Under the pieces are notes generated by a model that saw nothing but the letters and a program-made list of their open reading frames with translations, made no database searches and was not told the origin of the DNA. A DNA stretch of 64,000 nt from Tepidiforma flava (GTDB lineage: Bacteria > Chloroflexota > Dehalococcoidia > Tepidiformales > Tepidiformaceae): the NCBI RefSeq assembly GCF_027594505.1, contig NZ_CP115149.1, positions 372,001 to 436,000 on the forward strand, given 5' to 3'. Below are positions 47,569-56,174 of this stretch, one piece after another; within the stretch, counting starts at the first letter, position 1; each line of letters begins with the position of its first letter. Position numbers and translations under genes: made by a program.

Positions 47569-48147
47569 TTATGGCGATTCGTCCAGCATGCCGGGCAAAG
47601 GTGTAATGACGACGCGGCCGGCAGCGAGGTCGATGGACTGGACGACTTGCCCGATGGCGGGAACGAGGATTTCGCCCCGCGCGCCGTGGACGACGTAGAC
47701 GTCGTTGGCGCCAGGCTGGAGGACTTCGACGAGGGTGCCGAGGGCTTCGCCGGCGGCGGTGACGACGGCGAGTCCGATGAGCTCGTGGATGAAGTACGAC
47801 TCGGCGTCGTCGCGGAGGACGTCGCTATCGAGGGCTTCGATCAGCTCGCCGTGGAGGTCTTCGACGTCGGTGCGAGTCTCAAGCCCCGAGAGTTTGATGA
47901 TCCAGTCGTCGCCGGCCGGGCGGGCGCGCTGCACGATGCGGCGGACGCCGCGGAGGTAGACGGGCCGGCCGCGCTGGATGTTGCGGGCGGTGGGGGAGAA
48001 GACTTCGACGCGGAGTTCGCCGCGGAGCGCGTGCGGCCGGAGCACGCGGGCGACGGCGGTGTACCCGGGCCGGGGTTCGGCGGGCAGCGTGACGGGGTTG
48101 CGGGGGCGCGGTGGACGGGAGGGACCGGGCGAGGGCGTCCCGCTCAG
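47569..48147 (-). CDS. rimM: Ribosome maturation factor RimM
   Basis: 16S rRNA processing factor that binds S19; about 192 residues. RimM half: YTAVARVLRPHALRGELRV, RARPAGDDWIIKLSGLETR, and RTDVEDLHGELIEA. PRC half: FIHELIGLAVVTAAGEALG, PGANDVYVV and EILVPAIGQVVQSID. No ATG or GTG exists before TAVARV in this frame. A CTG at 48145-48147 that overlaps the khpA stop (CTGA) is the probable start, or a frameshift hides one. The 35-residue Pro/Arg front is longer than usual. Confidence 0.9.
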   Translation of the reverse strand: MSGTPSPGPSRPPRPRNPVTLPAEPRPGYTAVARVLRPHALRGELRVEVFSPTARNIQRGRPVYLRGVRRIVQRARPAGDDWIIKLSGLETRTDVEDLHGELIEALDSDVLRDDAESYFIHELIGLAVVTAAGEALGTLVEVLQPGANDVYVVHGARGEILVPAIGQVVQSIDLAAGRVVITPLPGMLDESP

Positions 48148-48389
48148 TGGCCAATCTCCAGGTTGACGCGAACGTCTTCGCGGACTGCGGCGACCTTAGC
48201 GAGGGCGCGGAGGGAGGTGGCGATGCGGCCGCCTTTGCCGATGACTTTGCCGTAGTCGTCTTCGTGGACGTTGAGGTAGACGGTGACGCGGTCGCCCTGG
48301 ATGGACTCGCTGACCTGGACGTCGTCGGGGTGGTCGACGAGCGCTTTCGCGAGGTATTCGATGAGCTCGCCGGTCATGGTCTCGGGCAT
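48144..48389 (-). CDS. khpA: KH-domain RNA-binding protein KhpA
   Basis: 81 residues, intact. A single KH fold with VTVYLNVHEDDYGKVIGKGGRIATSLR, including the GKGG loop that holds RNA, and VREDVRVNLEIGH at the end. It stands between rpsP and rimM, the usual place. KhpA pairs with KhpB in other bacteria to affect cell division and RNA fate. It starts 3 bases after the rpsP stop; the ATG at 48375-48377 is an alternative start. Confidence 0.93.
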   Translation of the reverse strand: MPETMTGELIEYLAKALVDHPDDVQVSESIQGDRVTVYLNVHEDDYGKVIGKGGRIATSLRALAKVAAVREDVRVNLEIGH

Positions 48390-48392
48390 GGC

Positions 48393-48792
48393 TTACTCGG
48401 CGGGTTCGCTGGAGTCGGCCTCAGCGGGGGCTTCGGCGGCAGCTGCGGCAGCTTCGGCCTCGGCCTTGGCGCGGGCGGCAGCGCGCTCGGCGGCGGCCTT
48501 CGCCTGCTCGGCGCGCTTCGCTTCGAGCTTCGCCTTCACGACGGGCGGCTTCTTTCGATGACGCCGGCGCGGACGAGGATCTTCTCGGCCGCCTCGGAGG
48601 GCTGGGCGCCCTTGCTGATCCACTCGCGGGTGCGGTCGGCGTCGAGGGTGATGCGGGGCGGGTCCTGGTGCGGGTCGTAGGACCCGAGGGTTTCGATGAA
48701 GCGGCCGTCGCGGCGGTCGGGCTGGTTGGCGACGACGACGCGGTAGAGGGGTAGCCCTTCTTGCCGGTGCGCCGGAGGCGGATGCGAATCAT
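48393..48792 (-). CDS. rpsP: 30S ribosomal protein S16 with Ala/Glu-rich tail (two frameshifts)
   Basis: MIRIRLRRTGKKGYP, a break near 48750, then YRVVVANQPDRRDGRFIETLG and KGAQPSEAAEKILVRAGVI. After a break near 48555 a tail of about 55 residues follows, rich in Ala, Lys and Glu (KAKLEAKRAEQAKAAAERAAARA and on), ending SSEPAE. Total about 133 residues, against roughly 80-90 for most S16, so the tail is an extension. Order ffh-rpsP-khpA-rimM as in many genomes. A 111-base gap separates it from ffh. Confidence 0.92.
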
Positions 48793-48903
48793 GGGAGCTC
48801 CTGCGAAACGCCGCGCGGGGCGGACGGGATTGGCGGTGCTACTGAGGATACGACATGACGGCGTTAGCGCCACGCGGCGGGCGGCGCGCCGGGTTGAGCG
48901 GCC

Positions 48904-50219
48904 TCAGCGGAAGAGGGGCATCTTGCCGGTGCTGAGGGTCTTGGCGATCTTCCGGGCTTCGAAGAACTGCTTGAGCAGCTGGTTGACCTGGGAGGGGTCG
49001 GTAGCGCTGCCGCGGGCGATGCGCTTGCGGCGCTTGCCGTCGATTTTCTCGGGGTGGCGGCGCTCCCACGGGGTCATGGAGAGGACGATGGCCTCGGCCT
49101 GGGCGAAGAAGCGGTCGTCGATGTCGTCGACCTGGAGCTGCATCTTGATGCGGTTGAAGCCGGGGAGCATGGAGACGAGCTGGCCGAGGGGCCCATCTTG
49201 CGGACTTTGCGGAGCTGGTCGACGAAATCCTGGAGGTCGAAGGTGCCGCGCTTGAGCTTGTCCTTGAAGGCGTCGGTGTCCTCTTCGCCCATCGTCTCCT
49301 TGGCTTTTTCGATGAGCGTGAGGAGGTCGCCCATGCCGAGGATGCGGCTCGCGAGGCGGTCGGGGTAGAACGGTTCGAGCGCATCGGCTTTTTCGCCGAC
49401 GCCGATGAATTTGACGGGGACGCCGGTGACGGCGCGGATGCTGAGCGCGGCGCCGCCGCGGGCATCGCCGTCCATTTTGGTGAGGATGAGGCCGGTGGTG
49501 CCGACGCGCTCGTGGAACTCTTTGGCGGCGTTCACGGCGTCCTGGCCGGCCATGGCGTCGGCGACGAAGAGGACTTCCGCGGGGTCGAGGAGGCGCCGGA
49601 GTTCGGCGACCTCGTTCATCATGTCGTCGTCAATGTGGAGGCGGCCGGCGGTATCGACGATGAGGTGGGTGGCGCCCATGCGCTTTGCTTTTTCGAGGGC
49701 GTTTTGGGCGATGACGGCGGGTTTGACGCTGGTGCCTTCTTCGTGGATCGGCACGTCGAGGGTGCGGGCGAGGGTGACGAGCTGGTCGACGGCCGCCGGG
49801 CGGTAGATATCGCAGGCCGCGAGGAGGGGGCGGAGCCGCTGCTTCTTCAGGAGGTTGGCGAGCTTGGCGGCGCTGGTGGTCTTCCCGGAGCCCTGGAGGC
49901 CGACGAGCATGATGACGGTCGGGGGCCGGCTGGCGGTGGCGAGCTTCGGGGCTTCGCCGCCGAGGATATCGACGAGCTCCTGGTGGACGATGTCGATGAC
50001 CTGCTGGGCGGGGGTTAGGCTGCGCAGAACTTCGGCGCCGAGGGCCTTTTCGCGGACGCGGGCGGTGAATTCGCGGACGACGCGGAAGTTGACGTCGGCC
50101 TCGAGCATGGCCATGCGGACTTCGCGGAGGGCCTGGTCGAGGTCCTCTTCGGTGACGATGCCGCGGGAGCCGAATTTGCGGAAGGCGCCCTGGAGCCGGT
50201 CGGTCAGCGTTTCGAACAT
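48904..50219 (-). CDS. ffh: Signal recognition particle protein Ffh (one frameshift)
   Basis: SRP54 GTPase that targets membrane proteins with 4.5S RNA; about 439 residues. N domain MFETLTDRLQGAFRKF, G1 VGLQGSGKTTSAAKLA, G3 VDTAGRLHIDDDMMNEV, G4 TKMDGDARGGAALS, closing loop GVGEKADALEPFYPDR. After a break near 49190 the M domain has MLPGFNRIKMQ and RKRIARGSATDPSQVNQLL. TACACT 8 bases before the ATG predicts leaderless mRNA. Confidence 0.97.
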
Positions 50220-50227
50220 CGATTCTC

Positions 50228-50233
50228 AGTGTA
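50228..50233 (-). promoter_or_regulatory. -10 box of ffh, leaderless type
   Basis: TACACT on the minus strand, 8 bases before the ATG of ffh, between ffh and sodN. Confidence 0.45.
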
Positions 50234-50261
50234 CCGGGGTTGGGGTGAACGGGGCAGATGC

Positions 50262-50293
50262 GGCGAGGGGCCTGCGGCGGCAGACCCCTCGCC
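50262..50293. terminator. Stem-loop after sodN
   Basis: GGCGAGGGG (50262-50270) pairs with CCCCTCGCC (50285-50293), extended by CTGC/GCAG inside. It lies 23 bases past the sodN stop; no T run, so termination or mRNA protection are both possible. Confidence 0.5.
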
Positions 50294-50315
50294 GATGAGC
50301 GGCGTTGCGCCGTGC

Positions 50316-50762
50316 TCAGGGGTTGGCGCGGTAGAAGGGGACGTCGGTGCGGTTCTTCGTGGCCCAGAAGATGTTGTGGATTTCTTCGACGGCCTTCAGG
50401 AGGGCCTCGCCGTTGGCGGGGTTGGACTCGTGCTTGCACTTGGAGGCAGCCTTGGCGGCCTTCCAGAAGACGTCGTGGAGGTTCGGGTACTTCTCGAGGT
50501 GCTCCGGCTTGAAGTAGTCGTGCCAGAGGATGTCGAGCTCCTTTTTGACGATGTCGGCCTGCTGCTCCTTGATGACGATGAAGCGGGTGCGGGTGTTGAT
50601 GGTGGCGAGGTCCCGGGCATCGCCGAGGGCGGCGATTTTCTTTTCCATGGAGAGGACGGCCTCGGCTGCGATGCGGGCCGCGGCCGGGTCGTAGACGCCG
50701 CAGGGGCCATCGCAGTGGGCGCTGGCGATGGTCGACGGGCGGAGGAAGCGGAGGAGGTTCAT
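50316..50762 (-). CDS. sodN: Nickel superoxide dismutase precursor
   Basis: Converts superoxide to oxygen and hydrogen peroxide. 148 residues, intact. A 15-residue leader (MNLLRFLRPSTIASA) precedes the nickel hook HCDGPCGVYDPAAAR: after cleavage His1, Cys2 and Cys6 bind nickel. The helical bundle follows, with EKKIAALGDARDLATINTRTRF and KPEHLEKYPNLHDVFWKAAKA. The leader must be cut by a special protease; the S26-like gene at 23158-23576 is the candidate. It has a perfect TATAAT box and shares a 151-base gap with a peroxiredoxin. Confidence 0.97.
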   Translation of the reverse strand: MNLLRFLRPSTIASAHCDGPCGVYDPAAARIAAEAVLSMEKKIAALGDARDLATINTRTRFIVIKEQQADIVKKELDILWHDYFKPEHLEKYPNLHDVFWKAAKAASKCKHESNPANGEALLKAVEEIHNIFWATKNRTDVPFYRANP

Positions 50763-50806
50763 GGCCTGTGGTTACTCCTGGTGGGATGGTGCGAGTGCCG
50801 TTAGCG

Positions 50807-50812
50807 ATTATA
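50807..50812 (-). promoter_or_regulatory. -10 box of sodN
   Basis: TATAAT on the minus strand, the only full-consensus -10 box I found in the window, 44 bases before the ATG. The -35 region is poor, which suits an activator- or metal-controlled promoter. AGGAG lies 12 bases before the ATG. Confidence 0.6.
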
Positions 50813-50870
50813 GGCGGGCCCGTGAACGGCCTGCACCCGGGGCGGGCAGACGGGGCGCGGGGCGAGCCTG

Positions 50871-50876
50871 TACGAT
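50871..50876 (+). promoter_or_regulatory. -10 box of the AhpE-like peroxiredoxin
   Basis: TACGAT, about 37 bases before the GTG; divergent from the sodN promoter 60 bases away. Confidence 0.4.
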
Positions 50877-50913
50877 CGGTGGGTCATCTTTCGAGGAATG
50901 GGGGTTTGTTCCC

Positions 50914-51387
50914 GTGGCTGAGACTGCAACGCTGAAGGTTGGGGATGAGGCACCGGATTTCGAGCTGCCGATGAGCCCGACGGGCGAGAAGTTCAAGCTT
51001 TCGGACTACCGGGGCAAGAACGCGGTCATCATCAACTTCGTGCCGGCGGCGTTTTCGCCGGTGTGCAGCAACCAGCTGCCGCTCATCGAGCAGAAGCGGA
51101 AGGAGTTCGAATCGCAGGGCGCGATCCCGGTGGTGATTTCGAGCGACGGCCCGTGGGCGCAGGCGGCGTGGAAGAAGGAGCTGGGCGTGGACTTCCCGAT
51201 CCTGAGCGACTTCAATCCGCTGGGCGAGACGGCGCGGAAGTACGGGGTGCTGATCGAATCGCGCGGCATCGCCAACCGGGTGGTGATCGTGGTGGACAAG
51301 CACGGCAAGGTGGCCCGGATTCAGCCGACGGAGAAGATCACGGACATCCCGGACTACGACCCGGTGGTGGCCTGCGCAAAGGGCTGA
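50914..51387 (+). CDS. Peroxiredoxin, AhpE-like
   Basis: 157 residues, intact; reduces hydrogen peroxide and organic peroxides. ATLKVGDEAPDFELPMSPTG, then INFVPAAFSPVCSNQLPLIE with the peroxidatic Cys after PV, as in AhpE (P-x3-T/S-x2-C). AWKKELGVDFPILSDFNPLG and GIANRVVIVVDKHGKVARI follow. A second Cys near the end (VVACAKG) may resolve. GTG start; GAGGAATGGGGG lies 11-22 bases before it. Placed head to head with sodN, it removes the peroxide that the dismutase makes. Confidence 0.93.
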   Translation: MAETATLKVGDEAPDFELPMSPTGEKFKLSDYRGKNAVIINFVPAAFSPVCSNQLPLIEQKRKEFESQGAIPVVISSDGPWAQAAWKKELGVDFPILSDFNPLGETARKYGVLIESRGIANRVVIVVDKHGKVARIQPTEKITDIPDYDPVVACAKG

Positions 51388-51413
51388 GGCTCCCCGTTCG
51401 CGCCTGGACGAAC

Positions 51414-51440
51414 AGCGCCCCGCCGAGTCGGCGGGGCGCT
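51414..51440. terminator. Bidirectional terminator hairpin
   Basis: AGCGCCCCGCC and GGCGGGGCGCT form an 11-bp perfect stem with loop GAGTC, placed between the convergent peroxiredoxin and alcohol dehydrogenase genes. Short T/A ends only. Confidence 0.75.
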
Positions 51441-51470
51441 TCATGCGTTCCGGAAGCGCCGGGCAGGGCG

Positions 51471-52562
51471 CTAGTTCTCGTCGAAGACGATGACGGAGCG
51501 GTTGACCTCGCCCTTCTTGAGCGCGTCGTAGGCCTCGTTGATCTGGTCGAGGGTGTAGCGGCGGGAGATGAGCTCGTCGATCTTGAGGCGCTTCTGGCGG
51601 TAAAGCTCCATGAGCCACGGCATGTCGTAGGTCTGGCGGGTGGAGCCGTAGAAGCTGCCGACGATGCCTTTTTCGCCGAGGAAGGCCATGCCGGCGTTGG
51701 GGATGGTGAGCTGCTCGGTGAGGGGGAGCATGCCGACGATGACGGCCTGGCCGCCGCGGCGGGCCATTTCGAAGCACTGCTGGGCGGTCTTCATGAGGCC
51801 GATGGCTTCGAAGGCGTAGTCGACGCCGCCGCCCGTCATGGCGATGACCTGCTGGACGGCGTCGCCCTTGGAGGCGTCGACGACGTCGGTGGCGCCGAAT
51901 TCTTTCGCGGCGGCGAGCTTCGACTCCATGAGGTCGACGGCGATGATGCGGGAGGCGCCGGCGATCTTGGCGCCCTGGATGATGTTGAGCCCGACGCCGC
52001 CGCAGCCGACGACGGCGACGGTCTGGCCGGCCTGGAGCTTGACGGTGTTGGTGACGGCGCCGACGCCGGTCATGACGCTGCAGCCGACGAGGGCCGCGGC
52101 CTGCATGGGCACGCCTTCGGGGACGTGGACGCAGGCGTGGGCGCTGACGAGCTGGTACTCGGCGAAGGCGGACATGCCGGCGAACTGCATGATCGGCTGG
52201 CCCTTGAGCTTGACGCGGCCCATGCGGTTGAGGGCCTGGGTGTTCTCGCAGAGGTTGGGCCGGCCGGTGACGCACCGGTTGCAGGTGCCGCAGGACTGGA
52301 CGAAGGCGACGACGACGCGGTCGCCTTCTTTGACGTTGGTGACGCCGGGGCCGACCTTGGCGACGACGCCGGCGGACTCATGGCCGAGGACGACGGGCAT
52401 GGGGTAGAGCCACTTGCCTTCCATGAAGTGGAGGTCGGAGTGGCAGACGCCGGTGACGGCGGTTTTGATGAGGACCTCGCCGGCCTGGGGCTCGTCGAGC
52501 TCGATCTCCTCGATGCTGAGGGGCTGGTTGGGGGCGTACAGGACCGCTGCTTTGACGTTCAT
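51471..52562 (-). CDS. Zinc-dependent alcohol dehydrogenase
   Basis: Medium-chain dehydrogenase, 363 residues, intact. Catalytic zinc ligands in TGVCHSDLHFMEGKW and VVLGHESAGVV, with Cys in LVGCSVMTGVGAV. The structural zinc loop is CGTCNRCVTGRPNLC. NAD site is VAVVGCGGVGLNIIQGAKIAGA followed by Asp (IIAVD), so NAD is favoured over NADP. The ending DQINEAYDALKKGEVNRSVIVF fits class III-like and NDMA-dependent enzymes. It stands after the sugar ATPase gene with an 84-base gap; a link to the importer is possible, not proven. Confidence 0.93.
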   Translation of the reverse strand: MNVKAAVLYAPNQPLSIEEIELDEPQAGEVLIKTAVTGVCHSDLHFMEGKWLYPMPVVLGHESAGVVAKVGPGVTNVKEGDRVVVAFVQSCGTCNRCVTGRPNLCENTQALNRMGRVKLKGQPIMQFAGMSAFAEYQLVSAHACVHVPEGVPMQAAALVGCSVMTGVGAVTNTVKLQAGQTVAVVGCGGVGLNIIQGAKIAGASRIIAVDLMESKLAAAKEFGATDVVDASKGDAVQQVIAMTGGGVDYAFEAIGLMKTAQQCFEMARRGGQAVIVGMLPLTEQLTIPNAGMAFLGEKGIVGSFYGSTRQTYDMPWLMELYRQKRLKIDELISRRYTLDQINEAYDALKKGEVNRSVIVFDEN

Positions 52563-52645
52563 GGGGTGTAGGGCTCCTCCTTCTCGAAGCATGGGGATTC
52601 TTCCGCCCGGTAGGTTCGGCGTCAAGCGCGGCGGCGGGGGAAGGT

Positions 52646-53751
52646 TCAGGCCGGGATCAGCTCGGCGGGGGCGGGTTCGGCATCGAGCCGCTGCCCCGTC
52701 TCGGCATCGAACCAGTGGAAGGCGTCGCCGGCGGGGACGAGGCCGAGCACCTCGCCGGGGCGGACGTCGACTGCCGGGTCGAGGCGGGCCGTGACCTGCT
52801 GGCCGGCCGCGTCGACGGTGACGTAGAGGTCCGGGCCGTGGGGTTCGACGAGGGCGACAGGACCGGCGATTGGCGCCGGGGCGGCCTGCGGCCAGCGGTG
52901 GAACGCCTCGGGCCGAATGCCGAGGATAGCGGGCGCGGGGAGCGCGACGGCTGGCGGCCGGCTGACCGGGATATCGATGGCAGCCGCCGCGAAACGGGCG
53001 CCCCGGGGCCGGGGACGAGGTCGCCGCGGAGCAGGTTCATCGCGGGGCTGCCGATGAACGAGGCGACGAAGGTGTTCGCCGGGCGGTCGTAGATGAGCTG
53101 CGGGGTAGCAACCTGCTGGAGAACGCCGTCGTGCATGACGGCGATGCGGGTGCCCATGGTCATGGCTTCGACCTGGTCGTGGGTGACGTAGATGAGGGTG
53201 GTGCCGAGGCGGCGGTGGAGGTCGCTGAGCTCGGCGCGGGTGCGGAGCCGGAGCTGGGCATCGAGGTTGCTCAGCGGCTCGTCCATGAGGAAGACGCGGG
53301 GCCGGCGGGCGATGGCGCGGCCGAGCGCGACGCGCTGCCGCTGGCCGCCGGAGAGCTCGCGCGGCCGGCGGTTGAGGAGATGGCCGATTTCGAGCATCTC
53401 GGCGACTTCGCGGATGCGGCGATCGACGTCGGCTTTCGGCGTCTTGCGCTGGCGGAGTCCGAAGGCGAGGTTGTCGTAGACGCTCATGTGGGGGTAGAGC
53501 GCGTAGGACTGGAAGACCATCGCGATGTCGCGGTCGCGCGGTTCGACGCCGAGGACGGAGCGGCCGTCGATGCGGATATCGCCGGAGGTGGGCTCTTCGA
53601 GGCCGGCGACCATGCGGAGGGCGGTGGTCTTCCCGCAGCCCGAGGGGCCGACGAGGACGAGGAACTCGCCTTCGCGGACCTCGAGGGTGAGGTCGCGGAC
53701 GGCGCGGACATGGCCGAAGGTCTTGTGGACGCGGTCGAATTCGACGCCCAT
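52646..53751 (-). CDS. Sugar ABC transporter ATP-binding protein, UgpC/MsmK type (one frameshift)
   Basis: About 368 residues. Walker [22 protein letters not shown] loop [17 protein letters not shown], signature [20 protein letters not shown], Walker [17 protein letters not shown], and H loop [13 protein letters not shown]. After a break near 53005 the OB/TOBE domain has LGIRPEAF and [22 protein letters not shown]. ATPases of this kind can serve several permease pairs. Fourth gene of the sugar importer, behind a strong hairpin. Confidence 0.94.
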
Positions 53752-53773
53752 GGAAGCCTCCCGAGGGGAATGG

Positions 53774-53802
53774 GGCAGCCCGGGGCGCGTCCCCGGGCTG
53801 CC
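53774..53802. terminator. Strong intra-operon stem-loop between binding protein and ATPase
   Basis: GGCAGCCCGGGG and CCCCGGGCTGCC form a 12-bp perfect stem with a 5-base loop. It follows the binding-protein stop by 24 bases and precedes the ATPase start. It probably protects or partly terminates upstream mRNA so that binding protein exceeds ATPase. Confidence 0.7.
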
Positions 53803-53825
53803 GGAGGGGGATGGCGGCCGGGGGC

Positions 53826-55201
53826 TCAGATCTTGAGCTTGGGCCGGATTTCGGTGTCGACGATCTTCTGGAGCTCCTTCTTGACGTCGGGCCAGACGTT
53901 CTTCGCGTCCTCGTTGTTGAGGATCATCCGCTCGAGGCCTTTGCCGAGGATGGCGTCGCCGCCGGGGACGTAGACGCGGGCGGAATCCTGCGGCTGGGTC
54001 TTGGGGAGCTGGTCGACGGCCGTCTTGAACTGGGGGTACCGGCGAAGAACTCGGACATGAGGGGGCCGTTGACGGCGCTCTTGCGGACCGGCATGTAGCC
54101 GACGTTCTGGGAGTAGTAGGCGGTGTTCTCGGGGTTGGTGATGAAGGCGATGAAGAGCATGGCGGCGAGCTTTTTCTCGTCGGAGATGGCCTTCGGGATG
54201 CAGAGGCCGGCGCCGCCGGTGGGGCAGCCGAACTGCTTCTTCTCGGGGTAGAAGGCGGTGCCGACGGGGAACTTCGCGTCCTTCAGGACGCCGGCGAGGC
54301 CGCCGGTGGAGGAGAGCATGGAGTAGGTGGTGCCGGCGAGGAAGTCGGCCTTTTCGTCCTTGGCGGTGACGTTGGCGTACTTCTTCGTGAAGACCTGGGA
54401 GCGGATGTAGTTGCCGGCCTCGATGCCCTCCGGGGAGTCCATCAGCATCGTGAACTTCTCATCGGAGTAGCGGCCGCCGAACTGCCAGATGATGCCCTGG
54501 AAGGTCCAGGCGATGTAGCTGTCGCCTTTGACGTGGGTGAAGGCGAATTCGCCGGGCTTGGCCATCGCCTGGAGCCTGGCGGCCCACTCGTCGAATTCGT
54601 CCCAGGTCTTGGGGCCGCGGTCGGGGAGGCCGGCGGCGGCCCACTTCTCTTTGTTGTAGTAGAAGAGCGGGGTGCTGCGGGCGAAGGGCATGCCCCACTG
54701 CTTGCCGTCGAACTGGTAATCCTTCAGCAGGGTGTCCTGGTAGTCGGAGCGGTCGACCTTGACCTCATCGAGCAGGGCATCGAGGGGTTCGATGGTGCCG
54801 GCGAGGAAGTACTTGAACCACCAGACGTCGGAGAGCATGACGACGTCGGGGATCTGCTTCGCGGCGAGGCCGGCGTTGAACTTCTGGGAAACCTCGGCGT
54901 AGTTGGCGCCGGCGGTTTCGAGCTTGACTTTGATATCGGGGTAGGCGGCCTGGAAGCGCTTGATCAGCTCTTCCTCGGCGGCCTTGGAGTTGGCGGGGTG
55001 GACGCTCCAGTAGGTGATTTCGGCGGCGGGCTTGATGCCGCGCGGGGTCGGGGTGGCAGCGGGGGAGGCGCCGCCGGAGGCCTGGGTCGCGGCAGCCGGG
55101 GGCTGCCCGGCGTCGTCGTCATCGCCGCCGCAGCCGACGAGGCCGAGGGCGGCCGCGCCGCCGGCCATGCCGAGGAGGTGGCGCCGTGAGATATGCGTCA
55201 T
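53826..55201 (-). CDS. Sugar ABC transporter substrate-binding protein (one frameshift)
   Basis: Family 1 binding protein, about 459 residues. N-terminus [24 protein letters not shown] combines a twin-Arg-like start with a lipobox Cys, so it is a lipoprotein, perhaps Tat-exported. Body: [60 protein letters not shown] and [18 protein letters not shown] break near 54040 precedes the end [19 protein letters not shown]. Similar to glycerol-3-phosphate and maltose binding proteins; the ligand is unknown. Confidence 0.93.
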
Positions 55202-55286
55202 GGGTCGTGGAACTCCTTTTGGGTGGTGCCTGTGGTGTGATGCGCGAACTGCCCCGGCACGGGCAGGAATCGCCGGGTGGCGCGGC

Positions 55287-56167
55287 TCAGCCTTTGACTG
55301 AGCCGGCGGTGAGCCCTTCGACGATGTGGCGCTGGGCCCAGAGGAAGATGAGCAGGACGGGTGTGATGACCATGACCGCGCCGGCCATGACGACGCCCCA
55401 TTCGCTGGAGCCTTCTGAGTGCTGGAGCTGGGTGAGACCGACGGGGAGCGTCATGTGCCGGTCGTTGTTGGTGACGAGCAGCGGCCAGAGGTAGTCGTTC
55501 CATTTCGCGACGATGGAGATGAGCGCGAAGGTGACGAGGGCTGGCCGGGACATGGGGAGGACGATGCTCCAGAGCATGCGGAGGTGGCCGGCGCCGTCGA
55601 TGCGGGCGGCTTCGATGACGTCGCGGGGAGGCTGAGGAACTGCTGCCGCATGAGGAACGCGCCGAACGCGACGGCGGCGCCCGGGATGACGATGCCCTGG
55701 TAGGTGTTGACCCAGCCGAGCTCGGCGACGAGGACGTAGTTGGGGATGATGGTGACCTGGAAGGGCACCATCAGGGCGGCGATGACGAGGAGGAAGATGA
55801 GGTTCTTCTTCGGGAAGGGGAGGAAGACGAGGGCGTACGCGGTGAGGACGCCGTTGATGAGTTCGAGGCCGCTGCCGGCGACGGTGGTGATGACGCTGTT
55901 GATGAAGAAACGCTCGAAGGGGACGGCAGTCCAGGCCTGGCGGTAGTTCTCCCAGCGGAAGGTCTCGGGAATCCAGGACACCGGGAGGGTGTAGATCTCC
56001 TGGCGGGTTTTCAGCGACGCGGTGAGCATCCAGGCGAGCGGGAGGACGATGACGAGGACCGCGAGCGCGAGCGCGGCGTAGGCGGCGAGCGTGCGGAGGG
56101 GGAGGGCGGCGCGGATGCCGGCAAGGCGGCGCGGGCGTGCGGGCAGGGAGAGTTCGCTCGTGGTCAT
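55287..56167 (-). CDS. Sugar ABC transporter permease, UgpE/MalG type (one frameshift)
   Basis: About 294 residues, six spans. [42 protein letters not shown], then the coupling helix [21 protein letters not shown] (EAA motif) after a break near 55630, and [20 protein letters not shown]. The end [15 protein letters not shown] is the family signature. It lies 7 bases after the first permease and 85 before the binding-protein gene. Confidence 0.93.
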
Positions 56168-56174
56168 CGGAAGG

